This document shows positions 53,486-63,091 of a DNA stretch of 64,000 bases, in pieces (position 1 is the first letter of the stretch; every line of letters starts with the position of its first letter). The stretch comes from Paludisphaera mucosa. GTDB taxonomy: Bacteria > Planctomycetota > Planctomycetia > Isosphaerales > Isosphaeraceae. Below the pieces are notes generated by a model. The model saw nothing but the letters and a program-made list of their open reading frames with translations, was not told where the DNA came from and did not search any database. Where the stretch lies: NCBI RefSeq assembly GCF_029589435.1, contig NZ_JARRAG010000001.1, positions 1,974,808 through 2,038,807 of the forward strand, written 5' to 3'. The position numbers were made by a program, and so were the translations under genes.

Positions 53486-53811
53486 GGACGATCCTCGAAC
53501 GGTCGGGAATTGGATGATAGGCGAATGCTACAGACGTCGCGCAGGAGGCGTCAAGCGTCGGCATCGCCAGGGGCTCGACCTCCGGACTGCATACTCGACG
53601 TTGAACGCCTCCCGACGATCCGTGTGCGGTTGCGACGCAGATGATCGAGGGCGCCGGATGCAGGGGTTGAGCGAGCGGTTCTCAATCGAGTGGACTTTTG
53701 CGGGCGACTCATGGATTCTTCGTCCAGCCCGGCCCGAGTAAACTGGGGATCTCCAGTCGCTGCGGAAGTCGCGGCGAAACGCTTGAGACTGCACCTCACG
53801 GGAGCTCCCCC
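53486..53811. other. 326-bp divergent intergenic region
   Basis: It separates cupin (minus) from the sialic-acid-lyase-like gene (plus). I see no convincing gene, terminator or promoter pair. Short open frames here lack ribosome binding sites. Composition is GC-rich throughout, with a slightly AT-richer patch near 53505-53530. Confidence 0.35.
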
Positions 53812-54732
53812 ATGCCAGGGCCGCTGACGGGACTGATCCCCGCCCCCCACACACCTTTCCGCACCGACGGCGGGCTGAATCTGGAGGTCGTCGACCTTCA
53901 GTCCGAGTTGCTTCGCGAGGTGGGCGTGACCACGGTCTTCGTCGGCGGCACGACAGGAGAATGGGCGTCGATGACCCTGGCCGAGCGGAAGGCCGTGACG
54001 GAGCGCTGGTGTCGAACCGCCGGAGGTTCCTTCCAGGTCGCGGCCCACATCGGCGCGAACTGCCAGTCCGACGCGATCGAGCTCGCCCGGCACGCCCGCG
54101 ACGCCGGCGCGGTCGCCGTGGCGGCGATGTCCCCCAGTTTCTTCAAGCCGGCGACGACCCGGGATCTGGTCGAGTTCTGCGCGCCGATCGCCTCCGAGGC
54201 AGAGCCGCTGCCGTTTTACTACTACGACATCCCCGGCATGACGAATGTCCGCCAGGCCATGTCCGAATTCCTCCACGAGGCGCGGTTTCGGATCCCGACC
54301 CTCCGGGGGCTGAAGTTCTCCCACACCGACATCGTCGAACTTCAGGAGTGCGTCCGGCTCGACGGCGGGAGGTTCGACGTCCTCTTCGGCTCCGACGAGG
54401 GCCACCTGGCCGGGCTGGCGCTGGGCGTCCGCGGGGCGGTCGGCAACACGTTCAACTTCGCCGCACCGGTCTATCGACGGATCGAGGCCGCCTTCGCCCG
54501 CAACGACCTGGAGACGGCCCGCCGCGAGCAGGGGAAAGCGATCGATATGGTCAAGGCGCTCCAGGCCTTCGGCTTCATGCCTGCGTCGAAAGCCGTCATG
54601 GCGATGCTCGGGGTCGACTGCGGACCGGTCCGGTCGCCGCTCCGCACCCTCGATCGGTCGGAGAAGCTGGCTCTCTGGGAGCGGCTCTCGGCGATCGACG
54701 TCTTCGCTCGGCCGCTCCGCAAGCCGGAATGA
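53812..54732 (+). CDS. N-acetylneuraminate-lyase-like class I aldolase (DHDPS family)
   Basis: A 306-residue TIM-barrel enzyme. Motifs include GGTTGE (about 45-50), the YYYDIPGMTNV segment around residue 140 with the general-base Tyr, and LKFSHTDIVEL near 168 with the Schiff-base Lys. The Tyr-Tyr-Tyr and Lys-Phe-x-x-Thr-Asp patterns are closer to N-acetylneuraminate lyase than to dihydrodipicolinate synthase. It may cleave sialic-type keto acids or a related substrate. The start ATG at 53812 precedes the conserved LTGLIPAPHTPF. Another DHDPS-family activity is possible. Confidence 0.8.
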   Translation: MPGPLTGLIPAPHTPFRTDGGLNLEVVDLQSELLREVGVTTVFVGGTTGEWASMTLAERKAVTERWCRTAGGSFQVAAHIGANCQSDAIELARHARDAGAVAVAAMSPSFFKPATTRDLVEFCAPIASEAEPLPFYYYDIPGMTNVRQAMSEFLHEARFRIPTLRGLKFSHTDIVELQECVRLDGGRFDVLFGSDEGHLAGLALGVRGAVGNTFNFAAPVYRRIEAAFARNDLETARREQGKAIDMVKALQAFGFMPASKAVMAMLGVDCGPVRSPLRTLDRSEKLALWERLSAIDVFARPLRKPE

Positions 54733-54756
54733 CCGAGCACCGCCCGGGGATGCGAC

Positions 54757-55560
54757 TCATTCGTCGAGCAGCATGATCTCGACCTTGCGGAACTCGACGG
54801 GGTGGGACTCGGCCTGCAGGGCGATCCAGCCGCCCGCGAGGTCCTTCCGGCCATCCTTGATCAGCCGGGCGGACTGAGGATCGTTGGCGTCGAGCTGTGG
54901 CTTCTCGTACTCCATGACCAACTCGCCGTTGACGTAGTTCTTGATCGGACCGAAGCCGTGGCACTCGACCTCCACGGTCACCCACTGGTCCCCTCGAAAG
55001 GTCTTGGACTTCGAGTCGGTGCAATGCTGGGTGATCAGCTTGCCGCCCATCGCGTAGACGGTCCCGGGCGAGCAGACGTTGGCCGTCGGCCGCTCGCCGC
55101 GCTCGCCGCCGCCCAGGAACTGGATCTCGAGCGAGGACGGGAAGTCCTGGTCCTTCGTCATCGTCGTCGGATCCTGGCAATAGAGCATGGCCCCGCTGTT
55201 GCGGACGGCCCAACCCGGCCCGCCGGGACATTGATCGCCCACGAAGCGATACTCGACCCGAAGTCGGTATTTGGAGAACGGTTGATAGAAGAACAAGTGT
55301 CCGAACTCGCCGTCGAACTTGTCCCACTTCTCGTACGTAACCTTGAGGACGCCGTCGTCGACGCGAAAAGTGTCGCGATAGTTCTCGCCGAGCGGACTCT
55401 TGGCGAACTTGGGGATCCAACCCTCCAAATCCTTGCCGTTGAATAGGCTGGTCCAGCGGCCAACCTGGGGCGCGGCCGGGGTCTGGCCCGACGAAGGGCT
55501 GGCGGCGACAAGGACGCCCATGAGCAGTCCGACCGCAAACGAGAGGCGTGACCGACGCAT
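54757..55560 (-). CDS. DUF1080 (3-keto-disaccharide hydrolase) family secreted protein
   Basis: A 267-residue exported protein. The ATG at 55560 has CAGGAGCC about 8 bases upstream and starts a signal peptide (MRRSRLSFAVGLLMGVLVAASPSSG). The DUF1080 landmarks follow: SLFNGKDLEGWIP, then DGVLKV, EYRFVGDQ, and NSGAMLYCQDP, with a final FRKVEIM. It is a concanavalin A-like jelly roll. It resembles the 218-residue protein at 44166 only at family level. It is convergent with the aldolase gene, 24 bases away. Confidence 0.88.
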   Translation of the reverse strand: MRRSRLSFAVGLLMGVLVAASPSSGQTPAAPQVGRWTSLFNGKDLEGWIPKFAKSPLGENYRDTFRVDDGVLKVTYEKWDKFDGEFGHLFFYQPFSKYRLRVEYRFVGDQCPGGPGWAVRNSGAMLYCQDPTTMTKDQDFPSSLEIQFLGGGERGERPTANVCSPGTVYAMGGKLITQHCTDSKSKTFRGDQWVTVEVECHGFGPIKNYVNGELVMEYEKPQLDANDPQSARLIKDGRKDLAGGWIALQAESHPVEFRKVEIMLLDE

Positions 55561-55805
55561 GGCAAAAGGCTCCTGAACCGGGACCAGTCGAGGCGATCGC
55601 GACCCGCTCATCATCGCGCCCTGTTGAGACTTCGTCCAGGGGCCGTCGCGTGACGCCTGATCAAGCATGAACGAACTCACATTCATGCTTTAGATGATCA
55701 CATGCCGATCTCGCCAGTCCGGACGACTTGAATCGAGTCCGTGCTCCGGGCGATAATCGGGCTCGGATCACCACCTAACCTCAATCGAGAAACGGAAATC
55801 GGCCG

Positions 55806-58800
55806 ATGCCCCCCGAGCCGCCGTACGATCGTGACGAGGGATCCGCCACGCCCACCATGGTGGAAGGTGCGCCGCTCGGCGATTGGTCTCACGAGCTGGG
55901 CGAGCGGGACCTGGCGCACATCCGCGAGATCCTCCAGCGGATCGACCAGGAGGCCAGCCGATCGATTCCCACGACCCCCACGACGCTGGCCGCCCTGGGC
56001 CCGTACAGGGATCTGGTCGAAATCGGTCGGGGCGGGATGGGCGTGGTGTACCGCGCCGTCGATCCCGACACCGGCGAAGTCGTGGCGGTCAAGACCCCGT
56101 CTCCGGGCCTGATGATCATCCCCGCCGCCCGACGTCGCTTCCGTTGCGAGGCCGAAGTCGTCAGCAGCTTGAACCATCCGGGGGTCGTCCCGCACCGGGG
56201 CTCGTTCGAGGACGATGGCCGCTGCTACATCGTCAGCGACTACTGCGACGGCCCCGACCTCGACGCCTGGCTGAAGGCGAGGAAGGCGCCGATCCCGCCT
56301 CGGGAGGCGGCCCGGATCGTGAGGGAGCTGGCCGACGCGATCGCCCACGCCCACGACCGGAACGTGCTGCACCGCGACGTCAAGCCGTCGAACGTCCTGC
56401 TCCCGGGATCGCGATTGATCTCCGACGCCGAGGAGCTTTCGCCCCGGCTGACGGACTTCGGGCTCGCCAAGCTGATCGACGACGGCCGATCGCTCGTCGA
56501 GGCCGCCACGGCGACCGGCCTCCTGCTGGGCTCACCGCCCTACATGGCGCCCGAGCAGGCCTCCGGCCGCCGCAAGGACATCGACCGGCGGACAGACGTC
56601 TACGGGCTCGGGGCCGTCCTCTACGAATTGTTGACGGCGCGCCCGCCGTTCCGCGGCGAGAACCCCGCCGAAACCATCCGCATGGTGCAGGCCGACGACC
56701 CTATCCCGGTGCGGGTCCTGAGGCCGGGCGTGCCTCGCGCGCTGGAGACGATCGCCCTCCAGTGCCTGGAGAAGTCGCCCGATCGCCGCTACCAGACGGC
56801 CGACGACTTGCGCGACGACCTGGACCGGTTCCTGGCCGGCCGGCCGATCCTGGCCAAGCCGATCGGCACGATCGAACGTCTCCAACGCTGGTCGCGGCGA
56901 CGGCCCAAGCTCTCAGCGGTCCTGGCGTCCGTGCTGGTGGGGACGCTCCTCGTGATCTCCGTGATCGTCGCGATGAATCACTCGCTCCGCCGCGAGCGCG
57001 ATCGGGCCGACCAGTCGACCTACGCCTCGAAGGTGCCCCTCGCGCGGCGCACACTCGACGCGGGCCAGCTCGGCCGGGCCCAGCTCATCCTCCGCGGCCT
57101 GATCCCCGAGCGCGGCCAGACCGACCGCCGCGAGTTCAGCTGGTACTTCCTCCAGGCCCTCGCGGGGAGCGAGGCCAGGATGCTTCCCGGGCACGCCCTG
57201 GGGCTCGGCAACGCGGCCTTGAGCCCGGACCAGGGCCGCATGGCCTCCGGCAACCTGGGCCGCACGCTGGAAGTCTATGACTTGCAAGCTGACCGCGTGG
57301 TCTGGTCGGAGTCGATCCCCGGGCTCGGCTTGACGGCTCGGCCGGCCTTCTCGCCCGACGGCCGACTCCTGGCGTTCCCTCTCGCGGCCTGGGACGTCTC
57401 GCGAGCCGCGGCCTCGCACCGGATCGAGGTCCGAAGCGCCGATACGGGCGCGATCCTGGCGCGCCGGCCCGTGCCGGGGACGCGCGAGGTCCTCTCGGTG
57501 CACTTCCTCGATGACGATCGCCTGGCGGTCCTCCTGCCGACCGGCGGCCCCGAGGGGCCGTCGACAGCCGAGGTCCATTACTGGTCGAGCCGCCAGGGCC
57601 TGCCGGAGTTTGCAGCACCTGTCGAGTTCGCCGCACACCGGGCGACCTCGCCCGACGGGCGATTGTTTGCGGCGGTCGACGCCGCCGGCCGGCTTGGGAT
57701 CTACGACGTCACCCTCCGCACTTGGCGCCCCCCCTTCCCGGAAGTCGCCCCATGGGCCGCCCTGTACGTCGGGTTCGCCGAGGACGGCCAGCGGCTCGCC
57801 GTCGCCCGCGCCGACCAGCGCGACTTGATGATCTTCGACGTCGCGACGGGACGGCCCCTGAGGCGGCTCCCGGGGTTGGCGTCCGAGATCCTGGAGGTCG
57901 CGTTCCAGCCCGGCGGCGAGGCGATCCTGGTCCGCGATGGTTCCCAGGAGGTCCGGCTGATCGACCCGGCCCGGGGCGTGGACGTCCAGGTCTTCGCGCC
58001 GACCGAGCAGCCGGGCGTCGCGACCAGCCGCATGCGATTCACGCCCGCCGGGGATGCGTTCCTCATCCATCGCTCGGCGTACCAAGGAACCGATCATATC
58101 CAAGTGCGATCGAGCCTCGACGGGCGCATCCTCGGCGAGTCGCCCGGCCGTTACAAGGCGCACGGCGGCGACTGGCTTATCCGGCGGTCCGATCCTCCAG
58201 TCTTGATCTACGGCCTGGGCCGCCTCGCCTGGCGATGGGATTGGTCGAGCACGATCGACGGCAGGCCCGCGGAGCGTTTCCAGGCTCATGCCGACGAAAT
58301 CTGGAAGGTCGCCTACAGTCCGAGCGGGTCGATCCTCGCCACAGCCGCGAACAACGACCACGATCGCCATACGATCAAGCTGTGGGAGGTCCCGTCCAAT
58401 CGGCCGATCCGGTCGTGGGAGGATCTCGACTCCACGGCCTCCGACCTGGCCTTCGCGCCCGACTCGAGCTGGATCGCCACGACCCATTTCGAGAAGCGGC
58501 GCGCCTTGCGGATCCGACCTACGCGCGGCGAGGGGCCGCCGACCTATGTGGAACTGCCGGACGGCGAATGGGGCCGAGCCGTAGATGTCGACCCGGCGGG
58601 CCTGCTCGTCTACGTCGGGGGCGACCGCGGGACCGTGCTCGCCTGGGACGTCAGCCGTGGAGCGACCGCCTGGGAACTCCATCCCCCGCCCGACCCGCCC
58701 GGGGTGAAGTCCCGCGTGCGGATCCACGATTTGGTCGTCGCCCCGGGGGGCCGCCGCCTGGCCGTCGTCGACGACGAGGGCAAGGTCCGCATCCGCGACG

Positions 58801-59270
58801 CGGCGACGGGCGAGCTCGTGGCTTCGTACCAGGGCCCCGCCCCCATGTTCGCCGCGGCCTACAGCCCTGACGGCGACACGCTCGCCGCGGCCGACCAGGA
58901 GGGGGCGATCCACCTCCTCGACGCCCGCACGCTACGCCCGACCCGGGTTATCACCGGCGACGACTGCGACCTCCGCGCCCTCGCCTTCAGCCCCGACGGC
59001 CGCACGCTCGCCGCCGGCGGCGTGGGGCGGATCGTCCGCCTGCTCGACCCGTTCACCGGCGAGGAACTGCTCGCTCTGGGCGGTCACGAGGCCCAGATCA
59101 ACTCGATCACCTTCTCGCCCGACGGGACCACGATGGTCTCGGGCGACCATTCCGGGACGATCCGGTTCTGGCGCGGGCCACGCGCCTCCCGACCCGCCTC
59201 ACGGACGGCGAGCGCCCGCCCCCCCGGGCTTCACCACCAGATCGTCGAACATGCCCTTGTCGTCGAATGA
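55806..59270 (+). CDS. Membrane Ser/Thr protein kinase with C-terminal beta-propeller
   Basis: A 1154-residue protein. The Hanks-type kinase domain spans about 67-345: Gly-rich loop IGRGGMGV (73-80), Lys96, HRDVKPSN (189-196), DFG (217-219) and MAPE (247-250). A single membrane helix lies at about 369-390. The C-terminal 760 residues contain many FSPDG-x-x-LA WD40-like blades (for example AFSPDGRTLAAGG), which would lie outside the cytoplasm. The last 72 bases overlap the convergent downstream gene. Divergent from a DUF1080 gene. Ligand unknown. Confidence 0.93.
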   Translation: MPPEPPYDRDEGSATPTMVEGAPLGDWSHELGERDLAHIREILQRIDQEASRSIPTTPTTLAALGPYRDLVEIGRGGMGVVYRAVDPDTGEVVAVKTPSPGLMIIPAARRRFRCEAEVVSSLNHPGVVPHRGSFEDDGRCYIVSDYCDGPDLDAWLKARKAPIPPREAARIVRELADAIAHAHDRNVLHRDVKPSNVLLPGSRLISDAEELSPRLTDFGLAKLIDDGRSLVEAATATGLLLGSPPYMAPEQASGRRKDIDRRTDVYGLGAVLYELLTARPPFRGENPAETIRMVQADDPIPVRVLRPGVPRALETIALQCLEKSPDRRYQTADDLRDDLDRFLAGRPILAKPIGTIERLQRWSRRRPKLSAVLASVLVGTLLVISVIVAMNHSLRRERDRADQSTYASKVPLARRTLDAGQLGRAQLILRGLIPERGQTDRREFSWYFLQALAGSEARMLPGHALGLGNAALSPDQGRMASGNLGRTLEVYDLQADRVVWSESIPGLGLTARPAFSPDGRLLAFPLAAWDVSRAAASHRIEVRSADTGAILARRPVPGTREVLSVHFLDDDRLAVLLPTGGPEGPSTAEVHYWSSRQGLPEFAAPVEFAAHRATSPDGRLFAAVDAAGRLGIYDVTLRTWRPPFPEVAPWAALYVGFAEDGQRLAVARADQRDLMIFDVATGRPLRRLPGLASEILEVAFQPGGEAILVRDGSQEVRLIDPARGVDVQVFAPTEQPGVATSRMRFTPAGDAFLIHRSAYQGTDHIQVRSSLDGRILGESPGRYKAHGGDWLIRRSDPPVLIYGLGRLAWRWDWSSTIDGRPAERFQAHADEIWKVAYSPSGSILATAANNDHDRHTIKLWEVPSNRPIRSWEDLDSTASDLAFAPDSSWIATTHFEKRRALRIRPTRGEGPPTYVELPDGEWGRAVDVDPAGLLVYVGGDRGTVLAWDVSRGATAWELHPPPDPPGVKSRVRIHDLVVAPGGRRLAVVDDEGKVRIRDAATGELVASYQGPAPMFAAAYSPDGDTLAAADQEGAIHLLDARTLRPTRVITGDDCDLRALAFSPDGRTLAAGGVGRIVRLLDPFTGEELLALGGHEAQINSITFSPDGTTMVSGDHSGTIRFWRGPRASRPASRTASARPPGLHHQIVEHALVVE

Positions 59271-59915
59271 TCCCAGGCCGATCCGACCATTGGCGAAGGT
59301 CTTGTCGTGGGCCGTCATGATCGGCTTCTGAAGGTCGTCGAAATAAAACTCGACGAGCCCGGATTCCGGTTCGCGCACCAGGCGGACCTCGTGCCAGCCG
59401 TCGGTCCACTCCACCCCCTTCGTGCGCGTCTCGGCGATCGACACCCGCGGCTCGCCGTTCACGAGGAAGACGCTGTGCGCATGGGGGTCGGCCTCCTTGG
59501 CCATGTGGACGTAGTAAAAATGCGACGGGTCGACGTATCCGAAGATCAGGCAGAGATCGCGATGGCCGTAGTCCTTGACCGTGGAGCGGACCTTGACCCG
59601 CAGGTCGAACGCCCCGAACTCTTTCCCCTCGGCCAAAGCTATGTTGAGAGGCGAGCGGACTTTGGGCTCGTACTTGCTGACGCCGAACAGCTCCAGCACA
59701 CGGTCGCCGTCCTGGGGATCCTTGGCGATTCGCCAGGCCGAGGCGTCGGTGAACGCCCAGCCGGTGGCTTGATCGCGCTCGAAGTCGTCGCGGAGCAGCG
59801 TCTCCCCGAGATTGCGCGGGGGCTCGTCGAACGGGTCGGGTGCCGCGGAGCCGAGGACCGTCGCGCACAGGACCGCGGCGGCGAACGCCTTCATTCCGGC
59901 TCGGTTCGGTCTCAC
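59199..59915 (-). CDS. Secreted concanavalin-like protein, DUF1080-like
   Basis: A 238-residue exported protein. The GTG at 59915 is chosen because GGGAGGAG lies 8 bases upstream; a Met seven codons later would leave the Shine-Dalgarno 29 bases away. A signal peptide of about 25 residues follows. The body (LLRDDFERDQATGWAF, FDLRVKVRSTV, GHRDLCLIFGYVD, SHFYYVHMAK) resembles laminin-G/concanavalin-like sugar-binding sandwiches. Its last 72 bases run antisense through the end of the kinase gene. Confidence 0.75.
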   Translation of the reverse strand: MRPNRAGMKAFAAAVLCATVLGSAAPDPFDEPPRNLGETLLRDDFERDQATGWAFTDASAWRIAKDPQDGDRVLELFGVSKYEPKVRSPLNIALAEGKEFGAFDLRVKVRSTVKDYGHRDLCLIFGYVDPSHFYYVHMAKEADPHAHSVFLVNGEPRVSIAETRTKGVEWTDGWHEVRLVREPESGLVEFYFDDLQKPIMTAHDKTFANGRIGLGSFDDKGMFDDLVVKPGGAGARRP

Positions 59916-60114
59916 GGTCGAGGCTCCTCCCGCTCAGGGGTTCGAGGTTCGGTCGCCTCGAATTAGACCCGATCCCAAGGCCCGATCAAGGCCCCACCGG
60001 CCAGGGGGCCGAGCCCCGTCGGAGGCGCCGCACCGTCTTGACACGCGCCGCGCGGCGGTCGGATGATGCACCATCGGCCTCGGGCCGACTGTTCTCATCC
60101 TGGAGGCCGGGCTC

Positions 60115-62202
60115 ATGTCGCTTCGACGGCGGTCGATTTCGATATTCACAGGCACTTGCATCATCATGTCCATGACGACGGCTCGCGGCGACGAGGGGAT
60201 GTGGGTCTTCAACAACCTGCCGCTCGAGACCCTCAAGGCCCGCTACGGATTCACGCCCCCGCCCGGCTGGGCCGAGCACCTCCGGTCCTCGGCCGTGCGG
60301 TTCAACAACGGCGGATCGGGCTCGTTCGTCTCGGCCGACGGCCTCGTCATGACCAACCACCACGTCGGCGCCGACACCCTGGCCAAGCTCAGCACGTCGG
60401 ACAAGGACTTCTACAAGACCGGCTTCTACGCGAAGACCCGGGACGAGGAGGCCAAGGCCCCCGACCTGGAGCTGAACGTCCTAGTCGCCATCGAGGACGT
60501 CACGACCCGGGTGAACGCCGGCGTCGCCCCCGGGATGGACGACGCCGCCTCGGCCGCCGCCCGCCGCAAGGCCAGCGCCGAGATCGAGAAGGAGTCGACC
60601 CAGAAGTCCGGGTTGCGGAGCGACGTCGTCACCCTATACCAGGGGGGCCGCTACCACCTCTACACCTACAAGAAATACACCGACGTCCGTCTGGTGTTCG
60701 CGCCCGAGTTCGACATCGCCTTCTTCGGCGGCGACCCGGACAACTTCGAATACCCCCGATACGATCTGGACGTCTGCTTCTTCCGAGCCTACGAAAACGA
60801 CAAGCCGGCCCGGATCGAGCATCACCTGAAGTGGAGCCCCGACGGTGCGAAAGTCGGCGAGTTGGTCTTCGTCGCCGGCCACCCCGGCCGCACCAACCGC
60901 CTGAACACGATGGCGAGCGTCGAGTACCTCCGCGACATCGGATTTCCCGCCCTCCTCGACTGGCTCTTCGCCAAGGAGGCTTTCCTGCTCGAATACGGAA
61001 AGAAGGGCGACGAGGCCTTCCGCCAGGCGAAGGAAGAGCTGTTCTCGATCCAGAACAGCCGCAAGGCCCGAGTCGGCGGCCTCGACGGGCTGAAGAATTC
61101 CACCTTCATGGCCGGCAAGCGCGAGGCCGAGCAGGAACTTCGGGCCCGTGTGGCCGCCGACCCCGCGAAGAAGGACGCATACGGCGCGGCGTGGGACCGA
61201 GTCGCCGAGGCCCAGCAGGTCGCCGCCCGGATCGCCCAGTCAAACCAGTTCCTGGAGCGGGGTCGGGGGCTCGACTCGACGCTTTATCACATCGCCCGCG
61301 ATCTCGTCCGACTGGCGGCCGAGAAGGCCAAGCCCAACGCCGACCGGCTCAAGGAATACCGCGAATCGGCCCTGGAATCTCTGGAGCTGGAGTTGTTCTC
61401 CGAGGCCCCGATCTACCTCGAGTTCGAGCAGGCCAAGTTCGCCTTCGGGCTCGCCTACTGGAAGAAGGTCGCCCCCGACAGCCCGATCGTGGCCCGCATC
61501 CTCTCCGGCCGCACGCCCGAGCAGGCCGCGGCCGAGTTGGTCGGCAAGTCGAAGTTGGCCGACGTCGCGACCCGCCGCAAGCTGGCCGAGGGAGGCCTCG
61601 CCGCGATCGAGGCGAGCGACGACCCCATGATCAAGCTGGCCCTCGCCGTCGACCCCGAGGCCAGGGCGATCCGCAAGGTCCGCGAGGATCAGGTCGAGGG
61701 GGTCGAGGCCGCCAACTACGCGCTGATCGCCAAGGCCCTGTTCGAGGAGTTGGGCGACAAGGTCTATCCCGACGCCACCTTCACGCTCCGCCTGGCCTTT
61801 GGCGCGGTCAAGGGGTTTACGGTCGACGGCAAGGCGATCCCCCCGTTCACGACCATCGGCGGGGCATTCGAGCACGAAAAAGCCCACGGCGCCCAGCCCC
61901 CCTACGTCCTTCCCAAGTCGTGGCACGAGGCCAAGGCGTCGGGCGCCCTCAAGCTGGAGACGCCCCTCAACTTCGTCTCGACGGCCGACATCATCGGCGG
62001 CAACTCCGGCAGCCCGGTCGTCAATAAGGACAACGAGGTCGTGGGCCTGATCTTCGACGGCAACATCCAGTCGCTGGTGCTGGACTTCGGCTACGAGGAC
62101 GCCGTCGCCCGCGCCGTGTCGGTCGACTCACGGGGGATCGTCGAAACGCTCCGCTCGGTCTACCACGCCGATGATCTGCTCAAAGAGCTGACCGCCCGCT
62201 GA
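60115..62202 (+). CDS. S46 family dipeptidyl peptidase (DPP7/DPP11-like)
   Basis: A 695-residue exported serine peptidase. A signal peptide covers about residues 1-25. The catalytic His is in the TNHHVG motif near residue 81, and the nucleophile Ser lies in GGNSGSPVVN near 632, both diagnostic of family S46. The Asp should lie near 220. Such enzymes release dipeptides from peptide N-termini outside the cytoplasm. They fit the window's S9 peptidase and POT peptide transporter. A strong hairpin follows the stop. Confidence 0.95.
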   Translation: MSLRRRSISIFTGTCIIMSMTTARGDEGMWVFNNLPLETLKARYGFTPPPGWAEHLRSSAVRFNNGGSGSFVSADGLVMTNHHVGADTLAKLSTSDKDFYKTGFYAKTRDEEAKAPDLELNVLVAIEDVTTRVNAGVAPGMDDAASAAARRKASAEIEKESTQKSGLRSDVVTLYQGGRYHLYTYKKYTDVRLVFAPEFDIAFFGGDPDNFEYPRYDLDVCFFRAYENDKPARIEHHLKWSPDGAKVGELVFVAGHPGRTNRLNTMASVEYLRDIGFPALLDWLFAKEAFLLEYGKKGDEAFRQAKEELFSIQNSRKARVGGLDGLKNSTFMAGKREAEQELRARVAADPAKKDAYGAAWDRVAEAQQVAARIAQSNQFLERGRGLDSTLYHIARDLVRLAAEKAKPNADRLKEYRESALESLELELFSEAPIYLEFEQAKFAFGLAYWKKVAPDSPIVARILSGRTPEQAAAELVGKSKLADVATRRKLAEGGLAAIEASDDPMIKLALAVDPEARAIRKVREDQVEGVEAANYALIAKALFEELGDKVYPDATFTLRLAFGAVKGFTVDGKAIPPFTTIGGAFEHEKAHGAQPPYVLPKSWHEAKASGALKLETPLNFVSTADIIGGNSGSPVVNKDNEVVGLIFDGNIQSLVLDFGYEDAVARAVSVDSRGIVETLRSVYHADDLLKELTAR

Positions 62203-62207
62203 GCCCA

Positions 62208-62246
62208 CGTCGGAGCTCGGGCCGGAAATCGGCCCGAGCTCCGACG
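62208..62246 (+). terminator. Strong hairpin after the S46 peptidase gene
   Basis: A 17-bp perfect stem (arms 62208-62224 and 62230-62246, centred on ggagctcgggcc/ggcccgagctcc) with a five-base loop gaaat begins 6 bases after the peptidase stop. No T tract follows. It most likely terminates the peptidase transcript. Confidence 0.65.
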
Positions 62247-62382
62247 CGAACGCCACCGGCTCCGCGACCGGGCCGGACGATGCTCTTCCCCGTCCCGACC
62301 GCAGTAGGAGCCGTGCCGATGCGCGGCCGCTCGCCGTTCCCGGTCCTCGCCGACAACTTCGGCCGCACGCCGGAAGGCGAGT

Positions 62383-62778
62383 TCAATCCCGCGATCGTCG
62401 CAACGTTGAAGATCTGGATGGACGGTCTAATCCCGTCCGATCCGAAGCCTGGCCCATGGGACGCCAGCGTTCGGCTCGTTTCACGAGAAGACGAGTTACG
62501 AATGCCTCGTAATCGTCGGCCGAGCGTCGCTTCTTGGGGTCCCAACGGCGGCCCTTCTCCCAGTTGCATCGGCCATGGACCGCGGCGAGGTTCGCCGGTT
62601 CATCGGTCCCTCCGCGGCTTCGCGCGCGGATGTGCTCGAGCGTCGCGCCCGCCCCGGTCGCCGCGTCGAAGGCGATCGGTCCATTGCAGATCAGGCATTT
62701 GCCGACCCAGTCGCCCCCGCGGCGCTCGAATGTGACGTCGCTCTGGGCGGCCAGGTCCAGCTTGTCAGCGATGGTCAC
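62383..62778 (-). CDS. HNH endonuclease domain protein
   Basis: A 131-residue protein. The GTG at 62778 has GGAGG about 9 bases upstream; a longer in-frame extension exists but has no ribosome site and low-complexity sequence. The zinc-binding CxxC (CLICNG), then LEHIRARSRGGTDEPANLAAVHGRCN with the HNH core and a final Cys, match HNH nucleases. It sits alone, with no phage or restriction genes visible, and faces the S46 gene convergently. Could be a free-standing homing or restriction-type nuclease. Confidence 0.8.
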   Translation of the reverse strand: MTIADKLDLAAQSDVTFERRGGDWVGKCLICNGPIAFDAATGAGATLEHIRARSRGGTDEPANLAAVHGRCNWEKGRRWDPKKRRSADDYEAFVTRLLVKRAERWRPMGQASDRTGLDRPSRSSTLRRSRD

Positions 62779-63091
62779 GCGGCAATCCTCCCTCGTTCCC
62801 GGCCATCCGGCTTCGAGCGGCCGGCTCGCGGCGAAGGATGGTCTGAAACGACCGAAATCCATCATGGCATTTTGTCCATCTTAGGGCCGCGCCCGCCAGT
62901 TCATCCAGCCAGGGGGAGAAACGTGGCATGTTGAGGGGGTTCCAGGGCGACTCGGGGCCCCGGTATGAACTAGTGTGGAATTGGGAGGAAGGAACGCTCG
63001 CCGCGGAATCCTCCCCGCCCCGACCGCCGGCGACGAAGCCGTGACGCTCGGGCTTTGAGACAAGACGATCGCGAAGGAGCGGTCCGATCCG
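62779..63091. other. 313-bp divergent intergenic region
   Basis: It lies between the HNH gene (minus) and the PAS gene (plus). No gene is supported. The stretch near 62860-62890 (catcatggcattttgtccat) is AT-richer and may hold a promoter. No clear -35/-10 pair was found. Confidence 0.35.

Noticed and set aside
53367-53741. A 124-codon plus-strand frame before the aldolase gene
   Set aside because: It begins inside the cupin gene in antisense and has mixed, low-quality sequence.
56913-58913. A 666-codon minus-strand frame across the kinase propeller
   Set aside because: Antisense shadow of a gene with strong family motifs.
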